Below, one piece after another: positions 16,487 to 25,926 of a stretch of DNA of 64,000 bases. Both the position numbers and the translations under genes were made by a program. Within the stretch, counting starts at the first letter, position 1, and each line of letters opens with the position of its first letter. The notes below the pieces were generated by a model that ran no database searches, was not told the origin of the DNA, and was given only the letters and a program-made list of their open reading frames with translations. Origin of the DNA: Oscillospiraceae bacterium (lineage in GTDB: Bacteria; Bacillota; Clostridia; Oscillospirales; Ruminococcaceae); the NCBI GenBank assembly GCA_009783695.1, contig WRCY01000007.1, positions 1 through 64,000 on the forward strand. Reading direction: 5' to 3'.

Positions 16487-17539
16487 ATGAAAAAAGTTTG
16501 CGCTCTGATGATTGCAGTAATTTTCTTCGCTGTTGGCGCGGTTTCCGCTGCGGCAATCAACTATGTTCAAAATCCGAATTATATTTATAATCCGGAGCTT
16601 GCCAACACGCCGCTCCCCGGCTCCGCCATCAGCAGCTTCATCACAACGGGAGTTCCGATTAATATTGACAATGCCGGAGTTTTGACAAGTTCGCATCTGC
16701 AGGAAATACGCGACGCGGGGATTCCGATTAGTTTTATTAACACGGACATGGGATATCTGCTCACCATTACTGATGTTACGCGCACAAACCCCATTTCTGT
16801 CGCTATACATTTGGAACCGAACGCCGAGGCATATAAAGATATTCCTGCGGGCGTGTTTTTGATTACGCCCGCGGCAAAAGGCGAGTTCGGTATGCTTTTT
16901 GAGCTGACCATCACAAACACTGACAGCCTTGCGGGGCTCGTCGGTTTCGATGTTTTAAAACTTTATAAAGTGAACGACAACGGCATAAAAACATATTTAA
17001 GAGATGTTATTTTTAATGCGGACGGCACGCTGACTATTCTGATTGACAGTGCGTCGCAGTATTTCATTGAGGGAACAGAGCTGCCTCAAGGCCCGCAGGG
17101 ACCGCAAGGTTCACAAGGACTTCGCGGAAGTTCCGGAGGCGGCTGGATAGGGAGCGGGGCGACAGGTGCTCCCGGCAGAGACGGCGCTGACGGGCGCGAC
17201 GGCAGTGACGGTATTGACGGCAGGAGCGGACGTGACGGCGTTGACGGGCAAAATGTAACCGACGGCACACCCGGCGGCGGCAGCGGTTCAGGCAGCGGCA
17301 CAGGAGGGGGCTCGGGCGGCGGAACAGGCGGTTCGGGTACGGGCGGCAGCGCAGGAGGCGGTTCGGGAACCGGAGGAAATAATAACGATAATAACTGGTG
17401 GAGCTTCCAAAACGACCGCAACCCCTCAACCAATGCAGCGGCAGGCGTAACGGGTCTTTTGGCTATCGCGGGTGCGGCGGCTGTGATGGTTCTCTTTAAG
17501 AAGCGTAATATCAATGACGACGAAGATTTTATTGATTGA
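16487..17539 (+). CDS. Surface protein with collagen-like stalk, 350 aa
   Basis: Signal peptide (MKKVCALMIAVIFFAVGAVSA), a folded N-terminal region of about 175 residues, then collagen-type Gly-X-Y repeats (GPQGPQGSQGLRG; GAPGRDGADGRDGSDGIDG, about residues 202-260), a long Gly/Ser/Thr linker, and a C-terminal span (AAAGVTGLLAIAGAAAVMVLF) with a KKR stop-transfer tail. No LPXTG motif, so anchored by the span. Looks like an adhesin or spacer protein on the cell surface. Follows the EpsG-like pair in the same direction with its own GAAAGGA site. Confidence 0.85.
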   Translation: MKKVCALMIAVIFFAVGAVSAAAINYVQNPNYIYNPELANTPLPGSAISSFITTGVPINIDNAGVLTSSHLQEIRDAGIPISFINTDMGYLLTITDVTRTNPISVAIHLEPNAEAYKDIPAGVFLITPAAKGEFGMLFELTITNTDSLAGLVGFDVLKLYKVNDNGIKTYLRDVIFNADGTLTILIDSASQYFIEGTELPQGPQGPQGSQGLRGSSGGGWIGSGATGAPGRDGADGRDGSDGIDGRSGRDGVDGQNVTDGTPGGGSGSGSGTGGGSGGGTGGSGTGGSAGGGSGTGGNNNDNNWWSFQNDRNPSTNAAAGVTGLLAIAGAAAVMVLFKKRNINDDEDFID

Positions 17540-17587
17540 TTAATCGGTAAAACGATATTTTTATGCCATTATAGTTAAAAACTTAAT

Positions 17588-17616
17588 AAAACTCCCCGCA
17601 GATTACGGGGAGTTTT
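17588..17616. terminator. Bidirectional terminator
   Basis: AAACTCCCCG-CAGATTA-CGGGGAGTTTTT: 8-10 bp GC-rich stem with T-tracts on both strands. It serves the collagen-like gene and the RND gene that end on either side. Confidence 0.95.
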
Positions 17617-17620
17617 TGTA

Positions 17621-20600
17621 TTAAATAGTAGTTGAAACCTGCTCCGACCTATCGTAATCTAAATCCTCATCTCTTGTCATATCCCTGTTCCTGTGCAGAA
17701 TGTCATACATTGCAGGTACGACGAACAAGGTCATCAGCGTTGCGTATGTGAGCCCGCCCACAACCGTCACCGCCATCGGCTGAACCATCGCAACGCCCGT
17801 CCCCATGCCGATTGTCATGGTGCTCATGGCGGCGATTGTTGTCAGCGCGGTCATCAGTATCGGGCGCAGACGCATTTTACCCGCTTCGACAATTGCTTCT
17901 TTTTTCTCCATGCCGCCGCGCCGAAGCCTGTTTATGCAGTCCACAAAGATAATGCCGTTGCTGACTATTATACCCGCGAGCAGAATCAAACCTATCATCG
18001 ACACAACCGACAGCCTCATATCGCCGATTAAAAGCCCGAGGAAGCCCCCCGTGAAACCGAGCGGAATCGTAAACATTACGATAAACGGCGAAAGCAGCGA
18101 CTGAAACTGTGCAACCATTATCAAATAAATAAAAACGAGTGCAAGCAGCAGCATTAAATAAAGGTCGCCGAACGCTTCCGCAATCGCCTCGGATTCGCCT
18201 CGGATTGTCACTGTGCAGCCCTCGCGCGGCGTGTAGTTCTCGAGCCTGCGCGCGATTTCGTCGTTTACGAGCGTTACATTGTAGCCCTCCTCGATTTCGC
18301 CGCTGACGGTGACATACCGCGCGTTATTATCTCTGAAGATTGCCGTAAAGCCGACGTCGTCGCGGATTTCGGCTACGTCCGTAATCTTCACGTTTTCGCC
18401 CGTGGTACCGGTAAGCTCAAGCGCCTCAATCGCCGCGCGGCCGGGTTCCGTGTACGATGCGTCTTTAATAATCACTTCATAATCCCTGCCCGAAAGGCTC
18501 ATGCTTACTCTGGCTTCGGGGCTTGTGATTTGGCTCATCGCCGCCATAAACACCTGCGCCGTAGTGAGCCCTCGGCGCATCGCTTCGTCGCGGTTAACGA
18601 TTATACGCATTTCCGATGCTCCTCTTTGCTCAATGTCCGAAATATTAACCGCCCCCTCGACCCCGCGCACTATTTCGGCGACTTCGAGCGCAGTATCGCG
18701 CAAATCATCAAGCTCCCTGCCGGTAATGCTAACCGAAATAGGAGAGCCCGTGAGGAATTCCATCTCCTGCATACTCTCGGACATAACAGATATTTCCGCG
18801 CCGCCAAGACCGTCTTTCTGCATTATTATGTCGGCGATTTCACTGTTTTTCATGGTACGTATATCGCTCAGCAGCAGATATATTTCAATGCCGTAATCCC
18901 CGCCGCTGCTTTCCGTCATATTAAAGCCGAACATCCCGCCGAGTATACCCATCATGCCGCTGGAAGACACGTTAATACTCACATGCTCCACATCTAAAAT
19001 CCCCTGTATATGTTCGCAAAGCTCCTCACCGATGCTGACAGCGTCTTCAAAGCTTATGCCCTCCGGAAGCTCCACACTCACAGAAATTTCGTCCATATCC
19101 ATGCTCGGGAAAAACTCCATACCCTTGGAATACATAAGGTATCCGGTGTAAATCACGGCGCCGAACGCGATTACAAGAATGAGCGGTTTTATTTTAAGCG
19201 AGCCTTTAAGGATTTTGCCGTAGCCGTCACGGAAACGGTTGAACAGCTTATTTTCTTTAAGTCTCATGTTATAAAATACCGCGCTTGAAGCCGCAGGCAC
19301 AACCGTCATCGCAACAAGCAGGCTTGCGAGCAGCGCGTAGCCGATAGTGAGCCCGAGGTCGGTGAAAAGCTGCCTTGTGAGCCCCTGCGTAAACACGATT
19401 GGCAGAAAGACTGCGATTGTCGTCAGCGTGCAGGCGATAATCGCGCCGCTTATTTCCCGCGCGCCCTCTACAGCCGCCCGCCGCGCCGGAACACCCTGCA
19501 GACGCAGCCGGTATATATTATCTATAACTATAATAGAGTTATCTATTAGCAGCCCCACGCTCAGCGCAAGCCCCGACATCGAGATTATATTCAGGCTGAT
19601 TCCCGTGAAGTACATCGCCGTGAACGCAAGCATAAGGCTCACCGGGATTGAAATCCCCACGACAAGCGTCGGTCGCAAATCCCGCAGAAATATAATCAGA
19701 ATAAGCAGCGCCAGCAGACCGCCGATTATAAGGTTGTTCAGAATCGAATTAACGATTATATCAATATACTGCCCCTGGTCCATCATGACCGCGAACTCCA
19801 GCCCTGCATCGGAATAACGCTCAGACAGCTCGTCCATTTTCGCTCTTATGCTGCGGGTGAGGTCTGCAGTCGAGAACTCCGTCTGCTTCTGCATAGTAAG
19901 CATGACCGCAGGGTTGCCGTTAACTCTCGTGTACTGTGTACCGCTGTTGTCGGTGACGATTATATCTGCAATATCCGAAAGCCGCACAGGTGTCAGCCCT
20001 GTAATCATATGCGCCATTTCCGGCGCAAGCGCGGCAAGCATAACCGCGGGGTCGAAAAGCAGCAGCTCCGCTACTTCATCGGTGGTTCTGATTCTGTCGC
20101 CGACGCGCACGGTGAGAAGCTCGTCACCGTCTGTAATCATACCCGCCGGCATCGAAAAGTTCTGCGCCGTCAGTATCATGTTAACCATCTCGATTGTCAG
20201 CATTTCGGCAGGGATTGCGATGTCGGTAATATCAAACTGCGGTATGGATTGATGAATCTCGCTTTCTTCCTCACTTTCTCCCGCGCCGGGAACCGCCATG
20301 AACTCCGTCAGCGCCATCATTCGTACAGCCGCACCGCCGATAACTGCTTGTAAATTTGCATTGACCTGCGCAATTTTATCTTCGTCTATAATTATATAAA
20401 GCTGATTTTGAATAAGTCCCGAAGCCGAAACCGAAGCAACACCGGGAATCCCCTCAAACGCAGGCGACACCGTGTTCTTCGTGAACTCCGAAAGCTCGTC
20501 CATATCCATATTTGCTGCATAAACAGTCGTCACCATAACCGGAAGCATATCGGGATTTATGCGCAGGATTGCCGGTTTACCCGTGCTGTCGGGGAGAGAA

Positions 20601-20941
20601 AGCATATCCAGCGACTCCCGAATCTCAAGCGATGCGGAATCCATGTTCGTAGTATCTGTAAACTCTAAGATAACGAGCGAAAAATGTTCCCGCGATATTG
20701 ACGAAATGTTTTTTATTCCGCTGATTATGCCCATGCGGCTTTCTATGGGAGCGGTTACTTCAAGCTCCACCTGTTCCGGTGTTGCGCCTATGTATGTGGT
20801 TATAACCATCGCGTACGGCAGGTTTATGCTCGGAATGAGGTCGGTGGTGGTGTTCATGAATGAAACTACCCCGAGCGTTATAATTAATATAACTCCGACC
20901 AAGACAGTAAAAGGCTTTCGGACGCTGAATTTTGCAAACAT
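17621..20941 (-). CDS. RND-family efflux transporter, 1106 aa
   Basis: AcrB/MMPL-like exporter of the RND superfamily: MFAKFSVRKPFTVLVGVILI start, twelve spans in the 1+5, 1+5 layout, duplicated periplasmic-type loops, and transport-channel helices (FTAMYFTGISLNIISMSGLA; LSVGLLIDNSIIVIDNI with the conserved acidic pair). Gram-positive relatives work without an outer-membrane channel. An extra loop (residues about 190-320) is rich in Met and acidic residues. Transcribed after marR and a DUF4358 lipoprotein; likely a MarR-controlled exporter of drugs, lipids or bile-type compounds. Confidence 0.92.
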   Translation of the reverse strand: MFAKFSVRKPFTVLVGVILIITLGVVSFMNTTTDLIPSINLPYAMVITTYIGATPEQVELEVTAPIESRMGIISGIKNISSISREHFSLVILEFTDTTNMDSASLEIRESLDMLSLPDSTGKPAILRINPDMLPVMVTTVYAANMDMDELSEFTKNTVSPAFEGIPGVASVSASGLIQNQLYIIIDEDKIAQVNANLQAVIGGAAVRMMALTEFMAVPGAGESEEESEIHQSIPQFDITDIAIPAEMLTIEMVNMILTAQNFSMPAGMITDGDELLTVRVGDRIRTTDEVAELLLFDPAVMLAALAPEMAHMITGLTPVRLSDIADIIVTDNSGTQYTRVNGNPAVMLTMQKQTEFSTADLTRSIRAKMDELSERYSDAGLEFAVMMDQGQYIDIIVNSILNNLIIGGLLALLILIIFLRDLRPTLVVGISIPVSLMLAFTAMYFTGISLNIISMSGLALSVGLLIDNSIIVIDNIYRLRLQGVPARRAAVEGAREISGAIIACTLTTIAVFLPIVFTQGLTRQLFTDLGLTIGYALLASLLVAMTVVPAASSAVFYNMRLKENKLFNRFRDGYGKILKGSLKIKPLILVIAFGAVIYTGYLMYSKGMEFFPSMDMDEISVSVELPEGISFEDAVSIGEELCEHIQGILDVEHVSINVSSSGMMGILGGMFGFNMTESSGGDYGIEIYLLLSDIRTMKNSEIADIIMQKDGLGGAEISVMSESMQEMEFLTGSPISVSITGRELDDLRDTALEVAEIVRGVEGAVNISDIEQRGASEMRIIVNRDEAMRRGLTTAQVFMAAMSQITSPEARVSMSLSGRDYEVIIKDASYTEPGRAAIEALELTGTTGENVKITDVAEIRDDVGFTAIFRDNNARYVTVSGEIEEGYNVTLVNDEIARRLENYTPREGCTVTIRGESEAIAEAFGDLYLMLLLALVFIYLIMVAQFQSLLSPFIVMFTIPLGFTGGFLGLLIGDMRLSVVSMIGLILLAGIIVSNGIIFVDCINRLRRGGMEKKEAIVEAGKMRLRPILMTALTTIAAMSTMTIGMGTGVAMVQPMAVTVVGGLTYATLMTLFVVPAMYDILHRNRDMTRDEDLDYDRSEQVSTTI

Positions 20942-20960
20942 AACGGGATTCCTCTCTTTA

Positions 20961-21404
20961 TTACGCTTTAATTATTTCCTCTATTAATGCCGCTTCTTCG
21001 TGGCAGATTAAATATGCAATGCCATTATAGCTACTGACGACAGAACTTGCCGCCGCGGCCTGCTGCGCGGGATAGAAAGCCAGCTGCTCCTTTAAAACAT
21101 TCTGCCTTTCAAGCAGCAAGTCCATAACCTCTCTTGTGGCAGGTTTTATTAAAACTATTTCAATTAAATGCACGGTCAGCGCCTGCTGGATAAACACGAT
21201 TTCATCAATGGCGCCGAAGTCTGCACCGGGCAGAAAAGCTTCGATTTCGCTTTGCCCGGTGTAGGTAATCATCGCGGGGAACTCCACGCTTCCGAGGATT
21301 AAATCTGCGAGCTCATCAACCGTTATTTCAACCTCCGCTTCCTGCAAACCGGCGCAGGAACAAAATAAAAACACAGCAGCCAAAAAGGCAGGTAACTTCT
21401 TCAT
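20961..21404 (-). CDS. DUF4358-like lipoprotein, 147 aa
   Basis: Lipoprotein signal with lipobox LFCSC. ATG at 21404 is chosen since it overlaps the marR stop (ATGA) and has GGAG upstream; a frame start at 21422 would lie inside marR. The mature part (VDELADLILGSVEFPAMITY) and a helical C-terminal region match the DUF4358 pattern of small clostridial lipoproteins. It sits between marR and the RND gene, where Gram-negatives carry the membrane fusion protein, so an accessory role for the exporter is a reasonable guess only. Confidence 0.75.
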   Translation of the reverse strand: MKKLPAFLAAVFLFCSCAGLQEAEVEITVDELADLILGSVEFPAMITYTGQSEIEAFLPGADFGAIDEIVFIQQALTVHLIEIVLIKPATREVMDLLLERQNVLKEQLAFYPAQQAAAASSVVSSYNGIAYLICHEEAALIEEIIKA

Positions 21405-21841
21405 AAACTCCAATTCCTCCATAATTCGGGCATTATTTCTTTCAGTCTGCCCATGATTCTTACAAACTCGGCAGCATCATTTTCCCCCAGCAAACTAAGA
21501 AACTTCGATGCGCCGTACGTTATATTATTCCAGTGTTTTTCGGCAATATCCCTGCCCTGCGGCGTTATTTCGACAATAACCTTTCTGCGGTCGTTTTTGT
21601 CAGTGCTGCGGGTAATCAGCCCTTTGTTTTCCAGGCTGTTCAAGGCAGCGGCGACCCGCGCACTGCTCACGTTCATCTCGCTGCTTATATCGCCCGGGAG
21701 CACGCTCCCGCCGTTCATCGCTATGTACTGAAGCCCGAAAGCCTCACCGCACATGGCTTCGTTAATATGATGATGCGTTTTCGTTTTGAAAAGCGCCTTC
21801 ATGTTTTCGAGCAGCTCCAATGCTAAATCGTCAGTTACCAT
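21401..21841 (-). CDS. MarR-family regulator, 146 aa
   Basis: Winged helix repressor: GGSVLPGDISSEMNVSSARV (recognition helix), SLENKGLITRSTDKNDRRKV (the DxRRK wing, about residues 76-95) and ITPQGRDIAEKHW. AAAGGAG precedes the ATG. First gene of an operon with the lipoprotein and RND exporter, so probably autoregulates and derepresses export when a ligand binds. A CTAAC...GTTAG inverted repeat overlaps the -10 box (21866-21894). Confidence 0.93.
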   Translation of the reverse strand: MVTDDLALELLENMKALFKTKTHHHINEAMCGEAFGLQYIAMNGGSVLPGDISSEMNVSSARVAAALNSLENKGLITRSTDKNDRRKVIVEITPQGRDIAEKHWNNITYGASKFLSLLGENDAAEFVRIMGRLKEIMPELWRNWSL

Positions 21842-21865
21842 CTGCTTTTGCTCCTTTCATTTTAG

Positions 21866-21907
21866 CTAACACCGTTACATTTTATCACAGTTAGAAATAA
21901 TTGTCAA
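21866..21907 (-). promoter_or_regulatory. marR-RND operon promoter and likely operator
   Basis: Minus strand TTGACA (21902-21907), 17-base spacer, TAAAAT (21879-21884). CTAAC/GTTAG arms at 21866-21870 and 21890-21894 flank the -10 box, an arrangement suited to MarR autorepression. Confidence 0.8.
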
Positions 21908-21916
21908 GACTTATCA

Positions 21917-21945
21917 TTGACTTTTTTATCCAATTAATATATAAT
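21917..21945 (+). promoter_or_regulatory. Divergent promoter for SLOG-GH2 operon
   Basis: TTGACT (21917-21922), 17-base spacer, TATAAT (21940-21945). The marR promoter starts 10 bases to the left, so the two -35 boxes nearly touch. Confidence 0.85.
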
Positions 21946-21977
21946 TTGATAATAACAGTTAATTATGAGGTATTGCT

Positions 21978-22520
21978 TTGAATTATAACAACAAGGTTTG
22001 CTCCTTTACGGGCTACCGTCCTAAAAAACTATACGAAGCTTTCAGTGACGAAAACGGCATGGCAGAGCTCAGCGAAAAGCTGCGCATTGAAATAAGCGGG
22101 CTCATCAGCGACGATTATACGGTTTTTCAGTGCGGAATGGCGCTCGGTGCGGATATGCTTTTCGCCGGCATTGTCGCGGAATTTAAACGCAGATACCCGG
22201 GCGTGAAGCTTATCGCCGTCGTTCCTTGCCACGGACAGGAAAGCTCGTGGAGCGAGAAGCAGCAACATAAATACAAGCAGCTCCTCAACGAGGCAAGCGA
22301 AGTAAAAATCGTCAGTAACTCGGCGTATTTCGACGGTTGCATGCAAATCCGCAACAGGGAGCTTGTCGAAACCTGCGACCTTTTGCTCGCCGTTTACGAC
22401 GGAAAACGAGGCGGCACTATGCAGACCGTGGAGTACGCGAAGAAACTCGGCAGAAGAATCAGAATTATCGACCCCTCGACTATGTTAAGAGTGTCTTTAT
22501 TTCAACAAGGGAGGCTTTAA
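21978..22520 (+). CDS. SLOG-family protein (DUF1273/YpsA-like), 180 aa
   Basis: TTG start with GAGG 7 bases upstream. It has the hallmark CSFTGYRPKKL near the N-terminus and CGMALGADMLFAGIVAEF (nucleotide-sensing loop), with LIAVVPC and RNRELVETCDLLLAVYDG later. This Rossmann-like SLOG fold binds nucleotides or their derivatives; cellular role in Clostridia is unclear. Its stop is one base before the GH2 ATG. Confidence 0.85.
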   Translation: MNYNNKVCSFTGYRPKKLYEAFSDENGMAELSEKLRIEISGLISDDYTVFQCGMALGADMLFAGIVAEFKRRYPGVKLIAVVPCHGQESSWSEKQQHKYKQLLNEASEVKIVSNSAYFDGCMQIRNRELVETCDLLLAVYDGKRGGTMQTVEYAKKLGRRIRIIDPSTMLRVSLFQQGRL

Positions 22521-22521
22521 A

Positions 22522-25500
22522 ATGAAAAAATTATTTAATGATAACTGGCAGTTTAAACTCAGTGAATCCGAATGGTGCGATGTTGAAATCCCGCACGACT
22601 GGCTGATTTATAACACATCAAAGCTCTACGAGGACGGCGTAGGCTTGTACAGAAAAAGATTTAATGTGAACGATATAAACTCGGTTCATACCATAATTTT
22701 TGACGGCGTTTACATGAACTGCGAGGTGTTTGTAAACGCGCAGTCCGCGGGAGAGTGGAAGTACGGTTACACTGCGTTTGCTTTCAACATTTCAGAGTTT
22801 CTGCAGGCAGGTGCAAATGAGATAGTTGTCAAAGTCAATCACGAAGCCCCGAATACTCGCTGGTACAGCGGCGCGGGCATTTACCGCAACGTCTGGCTGA
22901 ATGTGCAGAACCCGACGCGAATCATCAATGACGGAGTTTATATACATACAAGGTTTAACGGCGAAGTATGGGAACTATGCGCAGAAACCGAGTTTATCGG
23001 CGAAGTTGATATGATACGGCATACGCTCTCAGACGCTGATGGCAGCGTAATAGACACCTTTGAAGATTCAGCAGTTTTAAGCGATGTAAATCTATGGAGC
23101 TGTGAAAATCCGTATGTTTACAGACTTAAAACCGAGCTGATTAAAAACGGCGAAATTGTCGACTGCGAGGAAAACCCCGTAGGTTTCCGCACACTCGAAT
23201 TCAATCCCGATAAAGGCTTCTTCTTAAATGACAAGTATATGAAAATGCACGGCGTCTGCCTGCATCATGACCTCGGCGCGTTCGGCGCGGCTTTTAACGT
23301 GAACGCCGCCCGCCGTCAGGTTAAAATCATGAAAGAGATGGGCGTGAACGCGATTCGTTTCGCGCACAATCCGCCCGCCCGCGAGTATCTTGATTTATGT
23401 GACGAAATGGGTGTTCTCGCGATTGATGAGCTGCTTGACATTTGGGAGCTTCCTAAAAATAAAAATGATTATGCGCGCTTTTTCCCCGAGTGGCACGAAA
23501 GGGACACCGCCTCGTGGGTGCGCCGCGACCGCAATCATCCCTCGGTCATTATGTGGAGCATAGGCAACGAAATCTACGACACGCACAAGGACGGGCGCGG
23601 CTTGGAGGTTGCGAAAATTTTAAGCGGCCTGGTACTTGAAAGCGACCCATGTGGCAATGCACAGGTCACAATCGGCTCGAACTTCATGCCGTGGGAGAAT
23701 GCGCAGAAAGTCGCAAACGAATTTAAACTTGCGGGTTACAATTACGCTGAGGGATTGTACGACGACCATCATAAAAAATATCCGGACTGGTTCATTTACG
23801 GAAGTGAAACCGCGTCAACAGTGCGTTCACGCGGGATTTACCGCTTTCCTCTCGATATGCCTATCCTCAGCTTTGAGGACCTGCAGTGCTCGGACTTGGG
23901 CAACTCGGTTGTAGGCTGGGGGAAGTCAGCTGAAAGCGCATGGATTGAGGACAGGGACAGGGAGTGGTGCGGCGGGCAGTTCATCTGGACGGGCATGGAT
24001 TATATCGGCGAGCCTACGCCGTATTCCACGAAGAATTCTTACTTCGGCGCGGTAGATACAGCCGGATTCCAAAAGGCGGCGTTCTGGTTTTACCGCGCAG
24101 TCTGGCACAAAACCGCAGAGCCTTTTATCAAGCTTTTTCCGCACTGGGACTGGAACGAGGGACAGCTGATTGATGTAATAGCTTATTCAAATGTAGAGGA
24201 AGCTGAGCTTTTTCTTAACGGCAAATCGCTCGGCAGGCAGACAATTGACCTTAAAAAAGGCAGGAATTTACGCTACGCATGGCGGGTGCCGTTCGAGCGC
24301 GGCGTACTCGAAATCAAGGCGTACAAAGACGGCGCAGAAACTGCAAGCGACTGTAAAAAAAGCTTCGGTGAAGCGGTAAGTTTAAAGACCGAAAGCGATG
24401 TTTACGGCGATTTGACTTTCACAAAAATCTTTGCAGTTGATGAGAATAATATTCCCGTTGAAAACGCTCGTAACCGTATAAATGTAACGGGTGATTTACT
24501 CGGGCTCGACAGCGGCGACAGTACCGATTATGACAGCTACAAAGGGAACTCCAAACGGCTTTTCAGCGGGCAGCTGCTTGCGATTTCAAGAGGAAAAGTC
24601 GAAGTTGAATTTTCAAAAGATGAAAAGCCTTTGCGTAAAATTGAATTGTCTGCAGGCGGCTTAACGTTTACTAAAGATAAAAAGCAAATCAGAATCAGTG
24701 CAAAGCTGTTCCCGGAAAACGCCTATTATCGTGATATAAAATGGCGCTGTATGCTTGGCACCGGAGCGGCGGCGGACGGCATAAGAATCATTGAAAGCGA
24801 TAATGCAAGCGCACTTGTAAAAGCGGTCAGCGACGGCGTTTTCAAACTTCGCGCAACCTGTAATAACGGCAGGGAACACCCCGAAATAATAAGTGAAATT
24901 AACCTTACGGTGACAGGTGTCGCAGACGCTGTTAAAAATCCGTTCGAGTTTATTCACGCCGGGCGTTATGACATAAGTTATACGCCGCTTAAGATTATCG
25001 AGCACGGCGCAATCTCGGGAGTGAATGATGTAAAAACGCTTGCCGGTTTTAAAAACGTGGATTTCGGAAAAAATAAAACGAGCTCGCTTCGCCTGTTTTT
25101 AGGAACAACTTCTTACTATGACTGCGTGCCCGTGGAATTACACATAGGCGACGTAAAAGCGGGTACAGCGCGGCTTTTGGAAACACTCAGCTTCCCGCGC
25201 AACAACCTGCACTATGACTTTGCGCCTCATGATTTTACACTTTCAGAAACGCTTTCGGGCAGGCATGACATTTGTTTTATCCTTGACAGGCGCTGCGTTT
25301 TCGGCGGGTTCGAGTTTATAAACAAGCGCGTATTCGAGCCGGTTTACGCTAATGAAAACGATGAGATTTACGGCGATAATTATGTTATGAACGGGCGTAA
25401 AATCGAGAGCATCGGAAACAACGTTATTTTAAAATTCAACGGTCTTGACCTCGGCGCAGACGGTGTAAACAAGCTGATGATTAGCGGATTTGCGCCTAAA

Positions 25501-25680
25501 GGAAACTCGATTTCATTAAAGTTTGACGAGCAGAAATGGCTGATTGAATTTGCGCCCGGCAATGATTATACAGTGCAGGAATTCGAGCTCGGAACATTCA
25601 AAGGCACTGTTGATTTGAGCTTTATTTTTCTGCCGGGCAGCGATTTTAATTTTGAGTGGTTTAAGTTTATAATCAATTAA
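22522..25680 (+). CDS. GH2 beta-galactosidase-type glycosidase, 1052 aa
   Basis: Family GH2 enzyme: N-terminal sugar-binding domain (NWQFKLSESEW, IPHDW), immunoglobulin-like domain, then the catalytic barrel with GVNAIRFAHNPP, acid/base Glu in MWSIGNEIYD (about 350) and the likely nucleophile Glu in FIYGSETAST (about 429). A long C-terminal part (about residues 640-1052) holds further Ig- and sheet-type modules. No signal peptide, so it acts inside the cell on imported oligosaccharides. Galactosidase versus glucuronidase or other GH2 specificity is not settled. The last codons lie in a repeat element. Confidence 0.92.
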   Translation: MKKLFNDNWQFKLSESEWCDVEIPHDWLIYNTSKLYEDGVGLYRKRFNVNDINSVHTIIFDGVYMNCEVFVNAQSAGEWKYGYTAFAFNISEFLQAGANEIVVKVNHEAPNTRWYSGAGIYRNVWLNVQNPTRIINDGVYIHTRFNGEVWELCAETEFIGEVDMIRHTLSDADGSVIDTFEDSAVLSDVNLWSCENPYVYRLKTELIKNGEIVDCEENPVGFRTLEFNPDKGFFLNDKYMKMHGVCLHHDLGAFGAAFNVNAARRQVKIMKEMGVNAIRFAHNPPAREYLDLCDEMGVLAIDELLDIWELPKNKNDYARFFPEWHERDTASWVRRDRNHPSVIMWSIGNEIYDTHKDGRGLEVAKILSGLVLESDPCGNAQVTIGSNFMPWENAQKVANEFKLAGYNYAEGLYDDHHKKYPDWFIYGSETASTVRSRGIYRFPLDMPILSFEDLQCSDLGNSVVGWGKSAESAWIEDRDREWCGGQFIWTGMDYIGEPTPYSTKNSYFGAVDTAGFQKAAFWFYRAVWHKTAEPFIKLFPHWDWNEGQLIDVIAYSNVEEAELFLNGKSLGRQTIDLKKGRNLRYAWRVPFERGVLEIKAYKDGAETASDCKKSFGEAVSLKTESDVYGDLTFTKIFAVDENNIPVENARNRINVTGDLLGLDSGDSTDYDSYKGNSKRLFSGQLLAISRGKVEVEFSKDEKPLRKIELSAGGLTFTKDKKQIRISAKLFPENAYYRDIKWRCMLGTGAAADGIRIIESDNASALVKAVSDGVFKLRATCNNGREHPEIISEINLTVTGVADAVKNPFEFIHAGRYDISYTPLKIIEHGAISGVNDVKTLAGFKNVDFGKNKTSSLRLFLGTTSYYDCVPVELHIGDVKAGTARLLETLSFPRNNLHYDFAPHDFTLSETLSGRHDICFILDRRCVFGGFEFINKRVFEPVYANENDEIYGDNYVMNGRKIESIGNNVILKFNGLDLGADGVNKLMISGFAPKGNSISLKFDEQKWLIEFAPGNDYTVQEFELGTFKGTVDLSFIFLPGSDFNFEWFKFIIN

Positions 25681-25839
25681 CTTCAAAAATGCTTAAGCAT
25701 TTTTGAAGACGCGGCATTTGCCGCGTAAGCCGCGAAGCGGCTTAATTCGATTGCATAGCCGATTGCGTACCTACGGCGCGTCAGCAAACGAGTTTGCTGT
25801 TAAAAATGCGGAGCATTTTTCAATTTAATCGGTTATATA
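25668..25839 (+). repeat. Hairpin-array MITE-like element, copy 1
   Basis: Imperfect terminal inverted repeats (TATAATCAATTAACTT / AATTTAATCGGTTATATA) enclose six or more small hairpins: AAAAATGCTTAAGCATTTTT, CGCGGCATTTGCCGCG, AAGCCGCGAAGCGGCTT, CAGCAAACGAGTTTGCTG, AAAAATGCGGAGCATTTTT. Its left end supplies the last codons and stop of the GH2 gene. A second near-identical copy is at 57306-57476. No coding frame. Confidence 0.85.
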
Positions 25840-25845
25840 TAGGAA

Positions 25846-25926
25846 AATGCTTAGATAATCGGTGTTGAATCCGGGAAAACGAAACTTTTCATTCCTCACC
25901 GGTGTAGAAAGGATTTATTAAAAAAT
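25846..25926 (+). repeat. Leader repeat family copy
   Basis: TCGGTGTTGAATCCGGG, then AAAACGAAACTTTTCATTCC and CCGGTGTAGAAAGGATTTAT, ending at the prfB ATG. Sense orientation, supplies the ribosome site AAAGGA. Confidence 0.8.

Noticed and set aside
17541-17565. Leader-repeat core (AATCGGTAAAACGATATTTTTATG) after the collagen-like gene
   Set aside because: Only the core is present and no gene follows; it may be a remnant, too short to call.
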